Of a DNA stretch of 64,000 nt, positions 33,857 through 43,379 are shown piece after piece. Numbering within the stretch: position 1 is the first letter of the stretch; each line of letters starts with the position of its first letter. Source of the stretch: Intestinibacter bartlettii (GTDB lineage Bacteria; Bacillota; Clostridia; Peptostreptococcales; Peptostreptococcaceae); assembly GCF_000154445.1 (NCBI RefSeq), contig NZ_DS499564.1; one strand, given 5' to 3'. The position numbers and the translations under genes are program-made. Under the pieces are notes generated by a model that saw only the letters and a program-made list of their open reading frames with translations, had not been told where the DNA came from and did not search any database.

Positions 33857-35867
33857 ATTTTTTTATTTTAAATTAGCAATTACAAATATAAAAAAGAATG
33901 CAAAAACATATGTCCCATATATAATTACATCAATATTAACTATCTGTATGTTTTACATCATTTGCTCTTTATCAAAAAATCCAGATTTGACTAAGGCAAC
34001 TGGAACAGGAACAATGTCTGAAGTCTTATTTTTAGGTACAATTGTATGTGGAATATTCTCTGTAATATTCTTATTTTACACAAATAGCTTCCTTATGAAA
34101 CGTAGAAAAAAAGAATTTGGGCTTTATAATATTTTAGGTATGGAAAAGAAACATATATCTAAAGTTGTATTATGCGAAACACTTATTATAAGCGTAATTA
34201 GTTTAGTTTTCGGTCTTTTAATCGGAATTTTATTTGATAAATTAATGCTTTTAATATTATTATCAATGTTTTCAGTAAAAATTCCTTTAGGATTTTATAT
34301 ATCTTCTGCATCACTTAATTCTACTTTTGTATTATTCGCTGGAATATTTGTATTAATATTCTTAAATAGTATTAGACAAATCCACTTGGCTAAACCAATA
34401 GAATTATTACAAGGCAGCTCTGTAGGTGAAAAAGAACCAAAAGCAAAATGGTTTATTGCTTTACTTGGCTTTATATGCTTAGGCACAGGATATTATATAG
34501 CAGTTACAACTACTAATCCTATAGCTGCTTTGATGTTATTCTTTGTTGCAGTAATTTTAGTAATTATAGGTACTTACCTTGTATTTACAGCTGGAAGTAT
34601 TGTTTTATTAAAAGCAATGCGTAAAAATAAAAACTACTACTATAAAACTAAAAACTTTATATCAATCTCAGGAATGATATATCGTATGAAACAAAATGCT
34701 GTTGGTCTTGCTAATATATGTGTATTATCAACTATGGTATTAGTAATGCTTTCATCTACATTCTCTTTATGGTATGGAATGAATGATATTGTTGACAATT
34801 ATTATCCAAGAGAATTCCAATTTACCCCTTCTGAGTATTCAGATAAGGATATAAAAAATTTAAAAGCTTGGATAAACAATACACTTGATGATTTTGATCA
34901 AAAACCAACTGATACCATTGAATATACTACTTTAAATTTTGCTTGTATCGGTAAAGGGGATACTTTTATAGTTGATAAAGCCAATTCAACATATTCAAAT
35001 ATGGTAAATGATATAAGTACATTATCATTTGTAACTTTAGATGATTATAATAAAATATATAATTCTAACGTTAAATTAAATGATGATGAAGTGCTTATTT
35101 GTTCTAGCCGTGAAAAATATACAAGTCCACAACTTAAAGTTTTTAATTATACATTTAAAGTAAAAAATACCTTTGATAATTTCCCTACTGATCAATATGT
35201 TGCTGCTAATGTTGCAAAAAATCATGTTGTTGTAGTTAAAAATATAGATATATTAAAAAATATAAATAAATTGCAACAAAAAGTATACGGCGATATGGCC
35301 TCAGATATAAAATATTTTTATTTCTTCAATGTAGATACAACTGCCGAAAATATATTAAAAATAAATGATAAGTTTATAGATGACATGCAAGCAATGGCTA
35401 ATTATCCAAAAGATACAAATAAATACATTTATCAAGGTAAAATAGATTGTCGTGAAGAGTCTAGAAATAGCCTTATTGCCCTTAATGGTGGTCTTCTATT
35501 CATCGGTGTTTTCTTAGGTGTATTATTCATGATTGCTACAATTTTAATTATGTATTATAAACAAATTTCTGAAGGATATGATGATAAAGAACGTTTTGCA
35601 ATAATGCAAAAGGTAGGAATAAGTCACAAGGAAATCAAGAAATCTATACACTCTCAAGTGCTTACAGTTTTCTTCTTACCACTTATTGTAGCAGGAATTC
35701 ATATAGCTTTTGCATTCCCATTCATAACTAAAATATTAGCTATTTTAAACCTTACAAATACAAAATTATTTGTAATTTCTACTTGTGGTAGTTTTCTAAT
35801 ATTCGCCATATTCTATGGTATAGTTTATAGAATTACGGCTAGAAGTTATTATAAAATCGTAAGTTAA
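33849..35867 (+). CDS. ABC transporter permease (BceB-like, FtsX type)
   Basis: The 672-residue permease has the BceB layout: ten predicted membrane helices and one large extracellular domain (about residues 315-540) between helices seven and eight that should contact the peptide or its lipid target. The start is the GTG at 33849, overlapping the ATPase stop by eight bases, with AGGTGG upstream. Such pairs free lipid II-cycle intermediates from bacitracin-like or lantibiotic peptides and signal to the kinase. Which antibiotic is recognised cannot be told from sequence. Confidence 0.92.
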   Translation: MNRFFYFKLAITNIKKNAKTYVPYIITSILTICMFYIICSLSKNPDLTKATGTGTMSEVLFLGTIVCGIFSVIFLFYTNSFLMKRRKKEFGLYNILGMEKKHISKVVLCETLIISVISLVFGLLIGILFDKLMLLILLSMFSVKIPLGFYISSASLNSTFVLFAGIFVLIFLNSIRQIHLAKPIELLQGSSVGEKEPKAKWFIALLGFICLGTGYYIAVTTTNPIAALMLFFVAVILVIIGTYLVFTAGSIVLLKAMRKNKNYYYKTKNFISISGMIYRMKQNAVGLANICVLSTMVLVMLSSTFSLWYGMNDIVDNYYPREFQFTPSEYSDKDIKNLKAWINNTLDDFDQKPTDTIEYTTLNFACIGKGDTFIVDKANSTYSNMVNDISTLSFVTLDDYNKIYNSNVKLNDDEVLICSSREKYTSPQLKVFNYTFKVKNTFDNFPTDQYVAANVAKNHVVVVKNIDILKNINKLQQKVYGDMASDIKYFYFFNVDTTAENILKINDKFIDDMQAMANYPKDTNKYIYQGKIDCREESRNSLIALNGGLLFIGVFLGVLFMIATILIMYYKQISEGYDDKERFAIMQKVGISHKEIKKSIHSQVLTVFFLPLIVAGIHIAFAFPFITKILAILNLTNTKLFVISTCGSFLIFAIFYGIVYRITARSYYKIVS

Positions 35868-35910
35868 AATTGCAAACACTCTTTAAATTAATATATATTT
35901 ATTCTTTATA

Positions 35911-35942
35911 GGCATACTAAAAAATTATAGTATGTCTATTTT
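35911..35942 (+). terminator. Terminator of the Bce-type operon
   Basis: CATACTA and TAGTATG form a 7-bp stem followed by TCTATTTTTC on the plus strand, 45 bases after the permease stop. Confidence 0.65.
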
Positions 35943-35956
35943 TCATTACATAATTC

Positions 35957-36000
35957 CAATAAAAAAACTCCTAAATACCCACCTTTATTCAAGAGTTTTC
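35957..36000 (-). terminator. Terminator of the corrinoid/MFS transcript
   Basis: AAAACTC and GAGTTTT pair over a 22-base loop, with seven T residues following on the minus strand. It overlaps the last codons of the 35989 gene and faces the Bce operon terminator. Confidence 0.55.
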
Positions 36001-36639
36001 TTTTATTCTAGCCATATTCTTTTTTAAATAATCTAAAAGGTCTACTACGCTTTCAGTATAGCAGTCTGCTCCAATTTTCTCCCTAAATGATTCACCTACC
36101 GATGCCCCTCCAATAAAAACATGAACCCTTTGTCTTAATTTTCTATCTTCTAACATGTCCATCACCTTTTTCATTTCAGACATTGTAGTTGTGAGTAATG
36201 AAGACATCATCAGAATATTGGCATTATAATTTTCAATAGCTTCTATAAATTTTTCTGCTGAAACATCTGTCCCAAGATCTATTATTTTTACATCTAATGT
36301 TTCTAAAAAAATTTTTATGACATTCTTGCCCAAGTCATGTATATCTCCTTGAACAGTTCCCATGACTATAATAATGTCATAATCTTTTTCCTCCTCTTTT
36401 AAATAGGGCTCTATTACTTTATAACCAGATTTAAATGCCTGCATAGCCAGTAGTACTTCTGGTATTAAACATTCATTTTTTTCTTCTTTCCTTGCAATCA
36501 AACTTAGCGCATCTATTAATATATTTTTTAATATGTATTTTGGATCATATCCCGATAAAAGAGATTTTTTTATATATTTTACAACCGAGTCATCATCACC
36601 ATCAATCATAGATTGTCTGATTTTCTCACAATAATTCAT
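35989..36639 (-). CDS. Corrinoid (B12-binding) methyl-carrier protein A
   Basis: The 216-residue protein has the two-part layout of MtbC/MttC/MtqC-like carriers: an N-terminal helical cap (about residues 1-88) and a Rossmann B12 domain (about 90-210) with the cobalt-ligating DIHDLGKN (DxHxxG) and the lower-ligand GSL-type loop MMSSLLTTT. It shuttles a methyl group between a substrate methyltransferase and methyl-H4folate:corrinoid methyltransferase in the cytosol. It is the last gene of the island, separated from the MFS gene by a terminator. It resembles carriers C and D more than carrier B next to mttB. Confidence 0.9.
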   Translation of the reverse strand: MNYCEKIRQSMIDGDDDSVVKYIKKSLLSGYDPKYILKNILIDALSLIARKEEKNECLIPEVLLAMQAFKSGYKVIEPYLKEEEKDYDIIIVMGTVQGDIHDLGKNVIKIFLETLDVKIIDLGTDVSAEKFIEAIENYNANILMMSSLLTTTMSEMKKVMDMLEDRKLRQRVHVFIGGASVGESFREKIGADCYTESVVDLLDYLKKNMARIKENS

Positions 36640-36747
36640 ATAAATTCCTCTCCTAAAATAACATATTTTTATTCTTATATTATTAATTTGACATATCGGG
36701 TTGTTTTTCCTATAAAAAATAGTTTTTGTTTTTAGAATTTATCCAAA

Positions 36748-36822
36748 AAAATATCTTCAAGTATTTATAAAGCACTTGGATATATTATTTTAACCAAATA
36801 CTTATAAATTCTTGAAGATTCT
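36748..36822 (-). terminator. Long branched terminator after the MFS transporter gene
   Basis: ATCTTCAAG-ATTTATAA pairs with TTATAAAT-CTTGAAGAT with one mismatch, and an inner CTTGG/CCAA arm caps it. The minus strand continues into seven T residues. Confidence 0.7.
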
Positions 36823-36854
36823 ATTTAAATTTAACGATTAATCTTATTATTTTT

Positions 36855-38129
36855 CTATGTTATCTCATTCTTTTCCCTCATAATTTTTTCTTTTCTTCTT
36901 TTTAATATAACGCCAGAAAATATGCCTAATACTGACCAAACTAATAACCATATCAACATAAAATCAAACCCTAATTTTAAATTTCCGATACTTTCTCCGT
37001 ATGATATAAACCTGCTAATTATTATTGGTACATACATATCTGGTGTTAATGCTATTAATGATATTATACCTGTTGCCATACCTGTTGATTCAACTGGTAT
37101 ACCTGCATCACCTAAGATTGACCAATATGTTGATTTAAGAACATTAACTATATATGCTAACACAATTGTAATTATTATACATATTGCAGTTACTTTTGAC
37201 GTAAAAAGTACTGCGACTATAGATATTGCTCCTGCTAAAAATACAAGCATCATTCCTTGTCCCTTTGTTTTGAATTTGTCTATTATAAATCCACCAGTGA
37301 ATCCTGCTAAAAATACTATTACATAACTACGAACAATTGATAATGTACTAGATAAATTTGCTGAGATTCCTAAAACTCTAGTACAATAAGTTCCAATATA
37401 ACCATTTGCCGTACACCACAATGTATATCCGCTCATAATTACAAATATACAAATCCATATAGAAGAACTTGTAAGCGATGTTATAACAATAGTAATAATA
37501 CTATCTGATTTTGCTTTTTCTTTATTTTCATTATTTTCAATTTTATCTTCAGGTATTACAAAGATAGTAGCAAACATTAAAAGTATAAATACTACTGCAT
37601 TTATTATAAGTAATACACGGAAACCTGCAGACATTGATGCAAAACCTGATATTACAAAAAGACAAATTGTTGCAACTATTGTTTGACCAATGCCTCTTAA
37701 TCCTTCACTAATTCCATATAATCTTCCTTGTTCTTCTTCACTGCCCAATTGTCTAACAGCTTTTAAATATGGTGACCAAAAAGTAGCTATACTAAATATC
37801 CCATATAATCCATGAATTATAATAAGTGATGTAAATCCAGGTAATAGGCAATACCAAATTGTTATTAGCGCCATTGCAAAATTTGATATTACTAAAAGTT
37901 TTTTTGTACTAAATTTGTCGGCAAGTACCCCACTAACTGGATAGCAAATCACACAAAATATTGCATAAACAGAACCTAATGTTCCTATTTGTATGTCAGT
38001 AAGATTTAATGCATCCATCATCTGATCATAAAATGAAAATCTAAGAAGTGGAGTTAGATACATCAATCCTGCTATTAAACTAAGAATTAATAAAACTAAT
38101 GTCCTATTTTTTACTCCTTTATCATTCAT
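36855..38129 (-). CDS. Major facilitator superfamily transporter
   Basis: The 424-residue protein has 12 predicted membrane helices. The MFS loop motif between helices two and three is GVLADKFSTKKLL, and a related GGFIIDKFKTKG lies in the second half. It resembles sugar-phosphate/nitrate-type or organic-anion MFS carriers. It stands 37 bases after the BCCT gene in the methyl-transfer island, so it may export a demethylated product or import a second substrate. Specificity is inference. Confidence 0.85.
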   Translation of the reverse strand: MNDKGVKNRTLVLLILSLIAGLMYLTPLLRFSFYDQMMDALNLTDIQIGTLGSVYAIFCVICYPVSGVLADKFSTKKLLVISNFAMALITIWYCLLPGFTSLIIIHGLYGIFSIATFWSPYLKAVRQLGSEEEQGRLYGISEGLRGIGQTIVATICLFVISGFASMSAGFRVLLIINAVVFILLMFATIFVIPEDKIENNENKEKAKSDSIITIVITSLTSSSIWICIFVIMSGYTLWCTANGYIGTYCTRVLGISANLSSTLSIVRSYVIVFLAGFTGGFIIDKFKTKGQGMMLVFLAGAISIVAVLFTSKVTAICIIITIVLAYIVNVLKSTYWSILGDAGIPVESTGMATGIISLIALTPDMYVPIIISRFISYGESIGNLKLGFDFMLIWLLVWSVLGIFSGVILKRRKEKIMREKNEIT

Positions 38130-38166
38130 AGAAAATTCCCCCTTTTTTACCGTTTACTAAATTGAA

Positions 38167-39723
38167 TTATTTTTTATCTATTGATTTGCCCTTTTCTTTT
38201 AATTTTAGATCTGCTTTTAATACTTTTTGTAAGCTATAACATATTGCAGCTAATATAAATAAAAATGGGAATGATGCTGCTACAGAAATATTCTTTATTG
38301 CATTTAATCCTCCTGTAAGTAAAAGAATTATTGCAAATAAAGCTAATATTATTCCCCATAAAATTTTTCTATAATTACTAGGATTTAATTCTCCTTTTGA
38401 ACTCATCATACTTAAAACAAATATCGCTGAATTTGCAGATGTTATAAAAAAAATAACTAAAACTATAACTGCAATTATAGATAATATTGTCCCCGCAGGA
38501 TATTCATTAAATATGAAATATAATGCTGTTTCTGGAGTCGCTACCATATCAATTAATGTTTGTGCATCAAATAAATTAACTACATTTAGCGCTAAATTTC
38601 CAAAAACTCCAAACCATACCATACATGCTATTGATGGAACTAATATAACTCCCATTATAAATTCTCTAATCGTTCTTCCTTTTGATATTCTAGCTATAAA
38701 AACACCTGTAAATGGTGCCCATGTAATCCACCATGCCCAGTAAAATACTCTCCAAGTATAAATCCATGTATTATCACCATAAGGATTTATTTTCAAACTA
38801 TCCATTACAAATCCTGATATATATTCTCCAATTCCATTTACTATACTATTAAGTGTTGATTGAATTGGTCCTACACAAAATGCAATTATTAGCAAACTCA
38901 CTGCTAAAATTAGATTTGCATTTGATAAATACTTCATACCTTTATCCAATCCAGATACTGCAGTATATATATAAATAATCGCAATTACAACTATCATCAT
39001 TATCCAAAGTTTTACATTAACATTTATTCCAAATATATAATTTAAGCCCTGACAAATTTGTATACAAGCCATTCCTAAAGATGTTGCAACCCCTATTACA
39101 GTAAGTACTATTGTAAATATATCTATCGCATTTCCAATGGTTTTTCCCATTTTATTTTTTCCTATAATAGGTTCAAATAAACAACTTATAAGTGCCGGTT
39201 TATTTTTATTGTATTGAAAATATGCTAGTCCTAATCCTACTATTGCATATAACGACCATGGATGTACTCCCCAATGCATAAAGCATGATTTTATTGAAAA
39301 ATGAATAGCTTCCTGACTCATAGGATCTATGCCGTCTATAGGTTGTATATAATGAGCTAATGGTTCTGCTATTGACCAAAATACAAGACCGACTCCCATA
39401 CCAGCACAAAATAGCATTGCAAACCACGTAATCGTGTTATATTCTGGTTCACAATCATCAGGACCAAGTTTTATGTTGCCAAATTTACTAAATCCAATAT
39501 ATACACAAAATATAACTAAACAAAATGTAATTAATAAGTAAAACCAGGAGAAATGATTTTGTAAAAATAAATATATACTGCTTGATATATTTTCAAATCC
39601 TTTGCTATTAATTATTCCATATACAACTATAAATATAGTTATTAAAATTGATATAACAAAAACAGTATTATTTTTCGACCATTCATTTATATTTCCCCTT
39701 GAATCTTTATTTTTTCTTTCCAT
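38167..39723 (-). CDS. BCCT family (betaine/carnitine/choline) transporter
   Basis: The 518-residue carrier has 12 membrane helices and the family's aromatic betaine-binding stretch WRVFYWAWWITWAPFTGVFIARISKGRTIREF, plus the glycine-rich MGVGLVFWSIAEPLAHY. BCCT carriers move quaternary amines such as glycine betaine, carnitine, proline betaine or gamma-butyrobetaine by ion coupling or antiport. It is next to an MttB-family methyltransferase locus, so it likely brings in the methyl donor. The ATG at 39723 has GGGGGA six bases upstream; the ATG at 39741 overlaps it. Confidence 0.92.
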   Translation of the reverse strand: MERKNKDSRGNINEWSKNNTVFVISILITIFIVVYGIINSKGFENISSSIYLFLQNHFSWFYLLITFCLVIFCVYIGFSKFGNIKLGPDDCEPEYNTITWFAMLFCAGMGVGLVFWSIAEPLAHYIQPIDGIDPMSQEAIHFSIKSCFMHWGVHPWSLYAIVGLGLAYFQYNKNKPALISCLFEPIIGKNKMGKTIGNAIDIFTIVLTVIGVATSLGMACIQICQGLNYIFGINVNVKLWIMMIVVIAIIYIYTAVSGLDKGMKYLSNANLILAVSLLIIAFCVGPIQSTLNSIVNGIGEYISGFVMDSLKINPYGDNTWIYTWRVFYWAWWITWAPFTGVFIARISKGRTIREFIMGVILVPSIACMVWFGVFGNLALNVVNLFDAQTLIDMVATPETALYFIFNEYPAGTILSIIAVIVLVIFFITSANSAIFVLSMMSSKGELNPSNYRKILWGIILALFAIILLLTGGLNAIKNISVAASFPFLFILAAICYSLQKVLKADLKLKEKGKSIDKK

Positions 39724-39910
39724 AATATTTCCCCCATTCAATAATTAAACCTTAAAATTAATATATATTTATATAAATAGTAAACTTAAACAATACATAA
39801 CATCCATTTTATATAATAAAAAAAGTTGTTTTTTGATATATTCTATAACAATAATAGTCTGATTATATTCTTATATTTTTTATTTATAAGTTATTATTCA
39901 TTATAATTCT

Positions 39911-39946
39911 AAATAAAGGCACATATAATTATGTGCCTTTATTCAA
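39911..39946 (-). terminator. Terminator after the mttB-mtqA-corrinoid operon
   Basis: AAATAAAGGCACATA and TATGTGCCTTTATT form a 14-bp stem with a four-base loop, 90 bases beyond the corrinoid carrier stop. The T-run is interrupted, so some read-through into the BCCT gene is possible. Confidence 0.65.
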
Positions 39947-40037
39947 CTGATGTACATATTTAATTTCTAATATTTCGCAAACTTTTATAGTAAATTAATA
40001 ATAATGCTTATTTAATTTAACCCATCCTTACTTTTTA

Positions 40038-40670
40038 TTAAGCTCCTACAAATCCTTTACAAAGCGCTACTGCTCCAGTTGCATCTTCTGAATATCCATC
40101 AGCACCTATAGTATCTGCAAATTCTTTATTTACTGGTGCTCCACCAACAGCAACCTTTACATCTAATCCTTTTTCTTTTATTAATGCTACTGTATCTCTC
40201 ATTGCAGGCATTGTTGTTGTTAACAATGCTGATAGTCCAACTATTTGTGCATTATTTTCAACTATAGCATCAACAAACGCTTGTGGTGATTGATCTATAC
40301 CAATATTTATTACAGTAAATCCTGAACTTTCTAACATCATAGCTACTAAGTTTTTACCTATATCATGTAAATCTCCTTCAACAGTTCCTATTACTACTGT
40401 TCCTAATGATTTTAAGTCTCCATCTTGAAGAAGTGGTTTTACATAATTTAATCCAACTTGCATTGTTTCAGCACTCATTAAAACTTCTGGTACAAATAAT
40501 TCTCCACTTGCCATCATTGGTCCAATTACATTCATAGCTTCTATAAGACCATTATTAACTATATCACCTACTGCTACACCAGCATCTATAGCTTCTTTTA
40601 TTTTATCAACTATTTCCTCATCTTCACCATCTATAACAAGTTCTTTTATTTCTTCAACATAATTTGCCAT
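40038..40670 (-). CDS. Corrinoid methyl-carrier protein B (MtqC-like), cognate of the MttB homologue
   Basis: The 210-residue protein has the cap domain (about residues 1-85) and the B12 domain with EGDLHDIGKN carrying the axial His, followed by GLSALLTTTMPAM and GGAPV. It lies 52 bases after the methyl-H4folate methyltransferase gene and in one apparent operon with mttB, so it should be the direct methyl acceptor of that enzyme. Of the four carriers in the window it differs most from the others and is closest to the MtqC/MtbC type. Confidence 0.92.
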   Translation of the reverse strand: MANYVEEIKELVIDGEDEEIVDKIKEAIDAGVAVGDIVNNGLIEAMNVIGPMMASGELFVPEVLMSAETMQVGLNYVKPLLQDGDLKSLGTVVIGTVEGDLHDIGKNLVAMMLESSGFTVINIGIDQSPQAFVDAIVENNAQIVGLSALLTTTMPAMRDTVALIKEKGLDVKVAVGGAPVNKEFADTIGADGYSEDATGAVALCKGFVGA

Positions 40671-40722
40671 TCTAAATAACCCCCTATTATTTATTTTTTA
40701 TTAAAATTTATATATTATTTAA

Positions 40723-41520
40723 TTATTCTAAAAGCTCTTTTCTATGAGCTTTTAAATATTTTTTAGTAAATCTGTCTTTGTTAAGCAATGCTTCGCCAGC
40801 AAATATCATACTCATCATTTTTCTATTACCTGGGTCTAGAACTGCTCCATCAAGACCTGCATGCATACACATTGCCAAATAAGTTCTATTTAATAACCCT
40901 CTATTCGGTAATCCGAATGATATATTGCTAAGTCCACACATAAAATGCACTTCTGGAAAATTTTGTTTTATATTTGCAATTGTGTTAAGTGCAACTAATC
41001 CCATATTTGAATCTGTACTTATTGGTTGAATTAACGGATCTATATACATATTTTCGTATGGTACACCATCTTCATACATTTTATTTATTAATTCTATACC
41101 GATTTTTGTCCTTACTTCATCACTTGGACTTATTCCATTTGCATCATCAATTAATAAAGCTACTATCTTTGCATCATATTGTTTTACTAATTTTATAACA
41201 TCGTCGTATCTAGATTTTTCAGCAGTTATAGAATTTATCATTGGTACACCTTTGTGTACTTTTAATGCTGATTCTAATGCCTTTGGATTTGGACTATCTA
41301 TACAACATGGTTTATCAACTACCTCTTGCACTATTTCAACTAACCATGGTAACATTTCTTCTTCTACATCAATTAATGTTCCACAGTTTACATCTATATA
41401 GTCACTTCCTTGTTTACTTTGTCTTAGAGCTAATTCTTGAATAAATTCTTTATCTTTTGCTTTTATAGCCTCTGTTATCCCTTTTAAACTTGTGTTTATT
41501 TTTTCTCCGACAATTACCAT
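40723..41520 (-). CDS. Methyl-H4folate:corrinoid protein methyltransferase (MtqA/MtgA-like)
   Basis: The 265-residue enzyme is a pterin-binding TIM barrel (dihydropteroate-synthase fold) like AcsE and MtqA/MtgA. It shows VIVGEKINTSLKG at the start, GSDYIDVNCGT, the CIDSPNPKALESAL strand, VPMINSI, and IDPLIQPISTDS. It would move the methyl group from the methylated corrinoid carrier to tetrahydrofolate, feeding the Wood-Ljungdahl or one-carbon pool. It is placed between mttB and the carrier gene, as in Eubacterium limosum quaternary-amine clusters. Confidence 0.92.
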   Translation of the reverse strand: MVIVGEKINTSLKGITEAIKAKDKEFIQELALRQSKQGSDYIDVNCGTLIDVEEEMLPWLVEIVQEVVDKPCCIDSPNPKALESALKVHKGVPMINSITAEKSRYDDVIKLVKQYDAKIVALLIDDANGISPSDEVRTKIGIELINKMYEDGVPYENMYIDPLIQPISTDSNMGLVALNTIANIKQNFPEVHFMCGLSNISFGLPNRGLLNRTYLAMCMHAGLDGAVLDPGNRKMMSMIFAGEALLNKDRFTKKYLKAHRKELLE

Positions 41521-41548
41521 CCTATTCCCCCCCTACTCTAGTTATATA

Positions 41549-41609
41549 TTTAATACAAAAATACTTTATGGAGTAAGAGTTTAACACCACCTTGTATTTT
41601 TGTATTAAA
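41549..41609 (-). repeat. 16-bp inverted repeat between mttB and the methyl-H4folate methyltransferase gene
   Basis: TTTAATACAAAAATAC (41549-41564) and GTATTTTTGTATTAAA (41594-41609) are perfectly complementary around 29 bases. There is no T-run directly after it. It probably protects the mttB mRNA 3' end or lowers downstream expression inside the operon. Confidence 0.55.
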
Positions 41610-41624
41610 ATATTCTAATTTATA

Positions 41625-43055
41625 CTAAATTTTATCTATGTCTTCTTGTTTCATACCAATACTTAACATGAAGTCATCTAATTGTTTTTCTATTTCTGGA
41701 TCTAACTCTGGTTTTACATATGCAGCTAATTGTTTATCCATTCTTGCTTGCATTGAATCATAAAGTTGTTCATTTGGATCCATACCTTCTGGTAAGTTAG
41801 TTCTTAAGCTTACTTGTGGGATATAAGCTTTTCTACAGTTTTTAACTGTATGTTTTTGATTTAAGAATATACCTTCTGTTTCTACAACTTTCTTTAATGT
41901 ATCGATAGCTAAAGTTTTATCACTTACTTCTATATCTTCCATATAGTTAGCTAATCTATCTATAACTTCAAAGTCTAACATTAATTTTTCATAACTCATT
42001 GTTGCGAATGAATCTAATATACCAGCAGAGTGCATAACTATATTTGCTTTGTAGAAATTACTATGCATTAAGCACATTGCAGTTTCTATACCAGCTTGGG
42101 CAGTTACACCTTTTGCATCAGATAAACCTCCGCCACTTCTGCAAGCCAAACCATATTTTTTAGCTAATAAAGAACCATATCTTCCTGCTTTTATTAATTC
42201 TGGTGTTCCTATAGATGCATTTCCTGATTGAACATTAGAGCCATAACTTGCAAATAAGTACATAACTGGATTTCCTGGATTAATTAATTGTGTTAGTACT
42301 ATTCCTGCTAACATTTCTGCATTACACATTGCTACTGCACCAGCTATTGTAACAGGTGCTGTTGAACCTGGCATACAAGCCGAACAAACTGCTATTGGTT
42401 GGTTATATTCACAACCTTTCATTAGTGTATATAATGCATTTCTGTCCATTTTTAAAGGACTTGTTGGTGTAGAAAGAACTATATATCTATATTTTTCTTT
42501 TAATTTTTCTTTTCCACCAAATGCAATTTCTAATATCTTAAATATGTTTTCTTGGTCTTTTTCATCTCCTTGAATACCAAATAATACTTTTGAAGAACGT
42601 TTTATAGTTGCATAAACCATAGCTGGTATACTTATTTCTGCTTCTATATCATATGGTTGAACTAGTATTCCACCATTAATGTCATATGATTTTTCCATAT
42701 GGAATAAGTTTGCCATTGTTAAAAAGTCATCAAAAGTTGCATTTCTAACACTACCATCTCTATTTGTTATCATTGGAGATCCATACCCAGGTGTGTAATT
42801 TACATCTGTTGTATTCACATTTATAGAGTATTGTTCATCTCTACCATACATAGTAAATTCTTTTGTAGCTATGTCTAAAGCATGCATTACTTGTTCTTCT
42901 GTAAAGAATGTTCTTCCATCTTCTTGTCTAAATCCATTTTTCTTAAATATTTCATTTACTTCATCAAGACCAAATTTTATACCTATTTCATTAAGTATTT
43001 TCAAACTAGCTTGATGTATTTCTTCTACAGCTTTTAATTCCTTCTCACGATTCAT
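41625..43055 (-). CDS. MttB-family corrinoid methyltransferase without pyrrolysine (quaternary amine type)
   Basis: The 476-residue protein belongs to the trimethylamine methyltransferase superfamily (ASLKILNEIGIKFGLDEV, NTTDVNYTPGYGSPMITNRDG, VCSACMPGSTAPVTIAGA, GRYGSLLAKKYGLACRSGGG). The frame is open throughout, so there is no in-frame amber codon and no pyrrolysine, unlike true trimethylamine MttB. Non-Pyl members include glycine betaine (MtgB), proline betaine (MtpB), carnitine (MtcB) and gamma-butyrobetaine (MtyB) demethylases. The neighbouring BCCT carrier supports a quaternary amine. The exact substrate is open. GGGGG precedes the ATG. Confidence 0.92.
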   Translation of the reverse strand: MNREKELKAVEEIHQASLKILNEIGIKFGLDEVNEIFKKNGFRQEDGRTFFTEEQVMHALDIATKEFTMYGRDEQYSINVNTTDVNYTPGYGSPMITNRDGSVRNATFDDFLTMANLFHMEKSYDINGGILVQPYDIEAEISIPAMVYATIKRSSKVLFGIQGDEKDQENIFKILEIAFGGKEKLKEKYRYIVLSTPTSPLKMDRNALYTLMKGCEYNQPIAVCSACMPGSTAPVTIAGAVAMCNAEMLAGIVLTQLINPGNPVMYLFASYGSNVQSGNASIGTPELIKAGRYGSLLAKKYGLACRSGGGLSDAKGVTAQAGIETAMCLMHSNFYKANIVMHSAGILDSFATMSYEKLMLDFEVIDRLANYMEDIEVSDKTLAIDTLKKVVETEGIFLNQKHTVKNCRKAYIPQVSLRTNLPEGMDPNEQLYDSMQARMDKQLAAYVKPELDPEIEKQLDDFMLSIGMKQEDIDKI

Positions 43056-43379
43056 AAATCTTTCCCCCTTTATTTGTAAATAAGATTATAGTTAATATCA
43101 TTATTACGTTTTTATTTAGGTATTTAGATTTTACAATAAAACCCTCAAAACCTTTTTTATATGACTTTTTTATTCTATCTTTTCTTTATACTATGATAGT
43201 AACACAACAATATTATGCTTTTTTTATAACTATCATGCTATTTTTAATACAAATATGCTATTTTCAGTATTTTTATTACTTTTCTGTTATTTTTTATATA
43301 TATCTGTTTAATTTTTATCTAAATTTTATATAAAATTTAATTTAATTATTCAAAATTTTATTTATAATTACTTGTTTAA
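43056..43379. other. Promoter region between mttB and corrinoid carrier C
   Basis: This is 324 bases without a gene. It contains three direct repeats at 43210-43265, listed separately, and a -10-like region near 43185-43195 on the minus strand. The rest is AT-rich with no further structure noticed. Confidence 0.5.
43212..43265 (-). promoter_or_regulatory. Three 20-bp-spaced direct repeats, probable AraC-type binding sites for mttB
   Basis: ATGCT occurs at 43215, 43235 and 43255, each followed by T/A-rich sequence; on the minus strand the units read AAAATAGCATAT, AAAATAGCATGA and AAAAAAGCATAA. The exact 20-base period equals two helical turns, which is how AraC-family dimers place their subsites. 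The repeats lie about 160 bases upstream of the mttB start and just upstream of promoter-like sequence. The PocR-AraC regulator at 44089-45354 is the natural candidate. Confidence 0.6.

Noticed and set aside
34295..34486. Antisense and shadow frames such as this one within BceB, rlmD, lipoprotein and other genes
   Set aside because: They lie wholly inside well-supported genes on the other strand and show no ribosome site or family signal.
41625..43055. Pyrrolysine-containing MttB
   Set aside because: The reading frame is complete without an in-frame TAG and no pyl genes are in the window.
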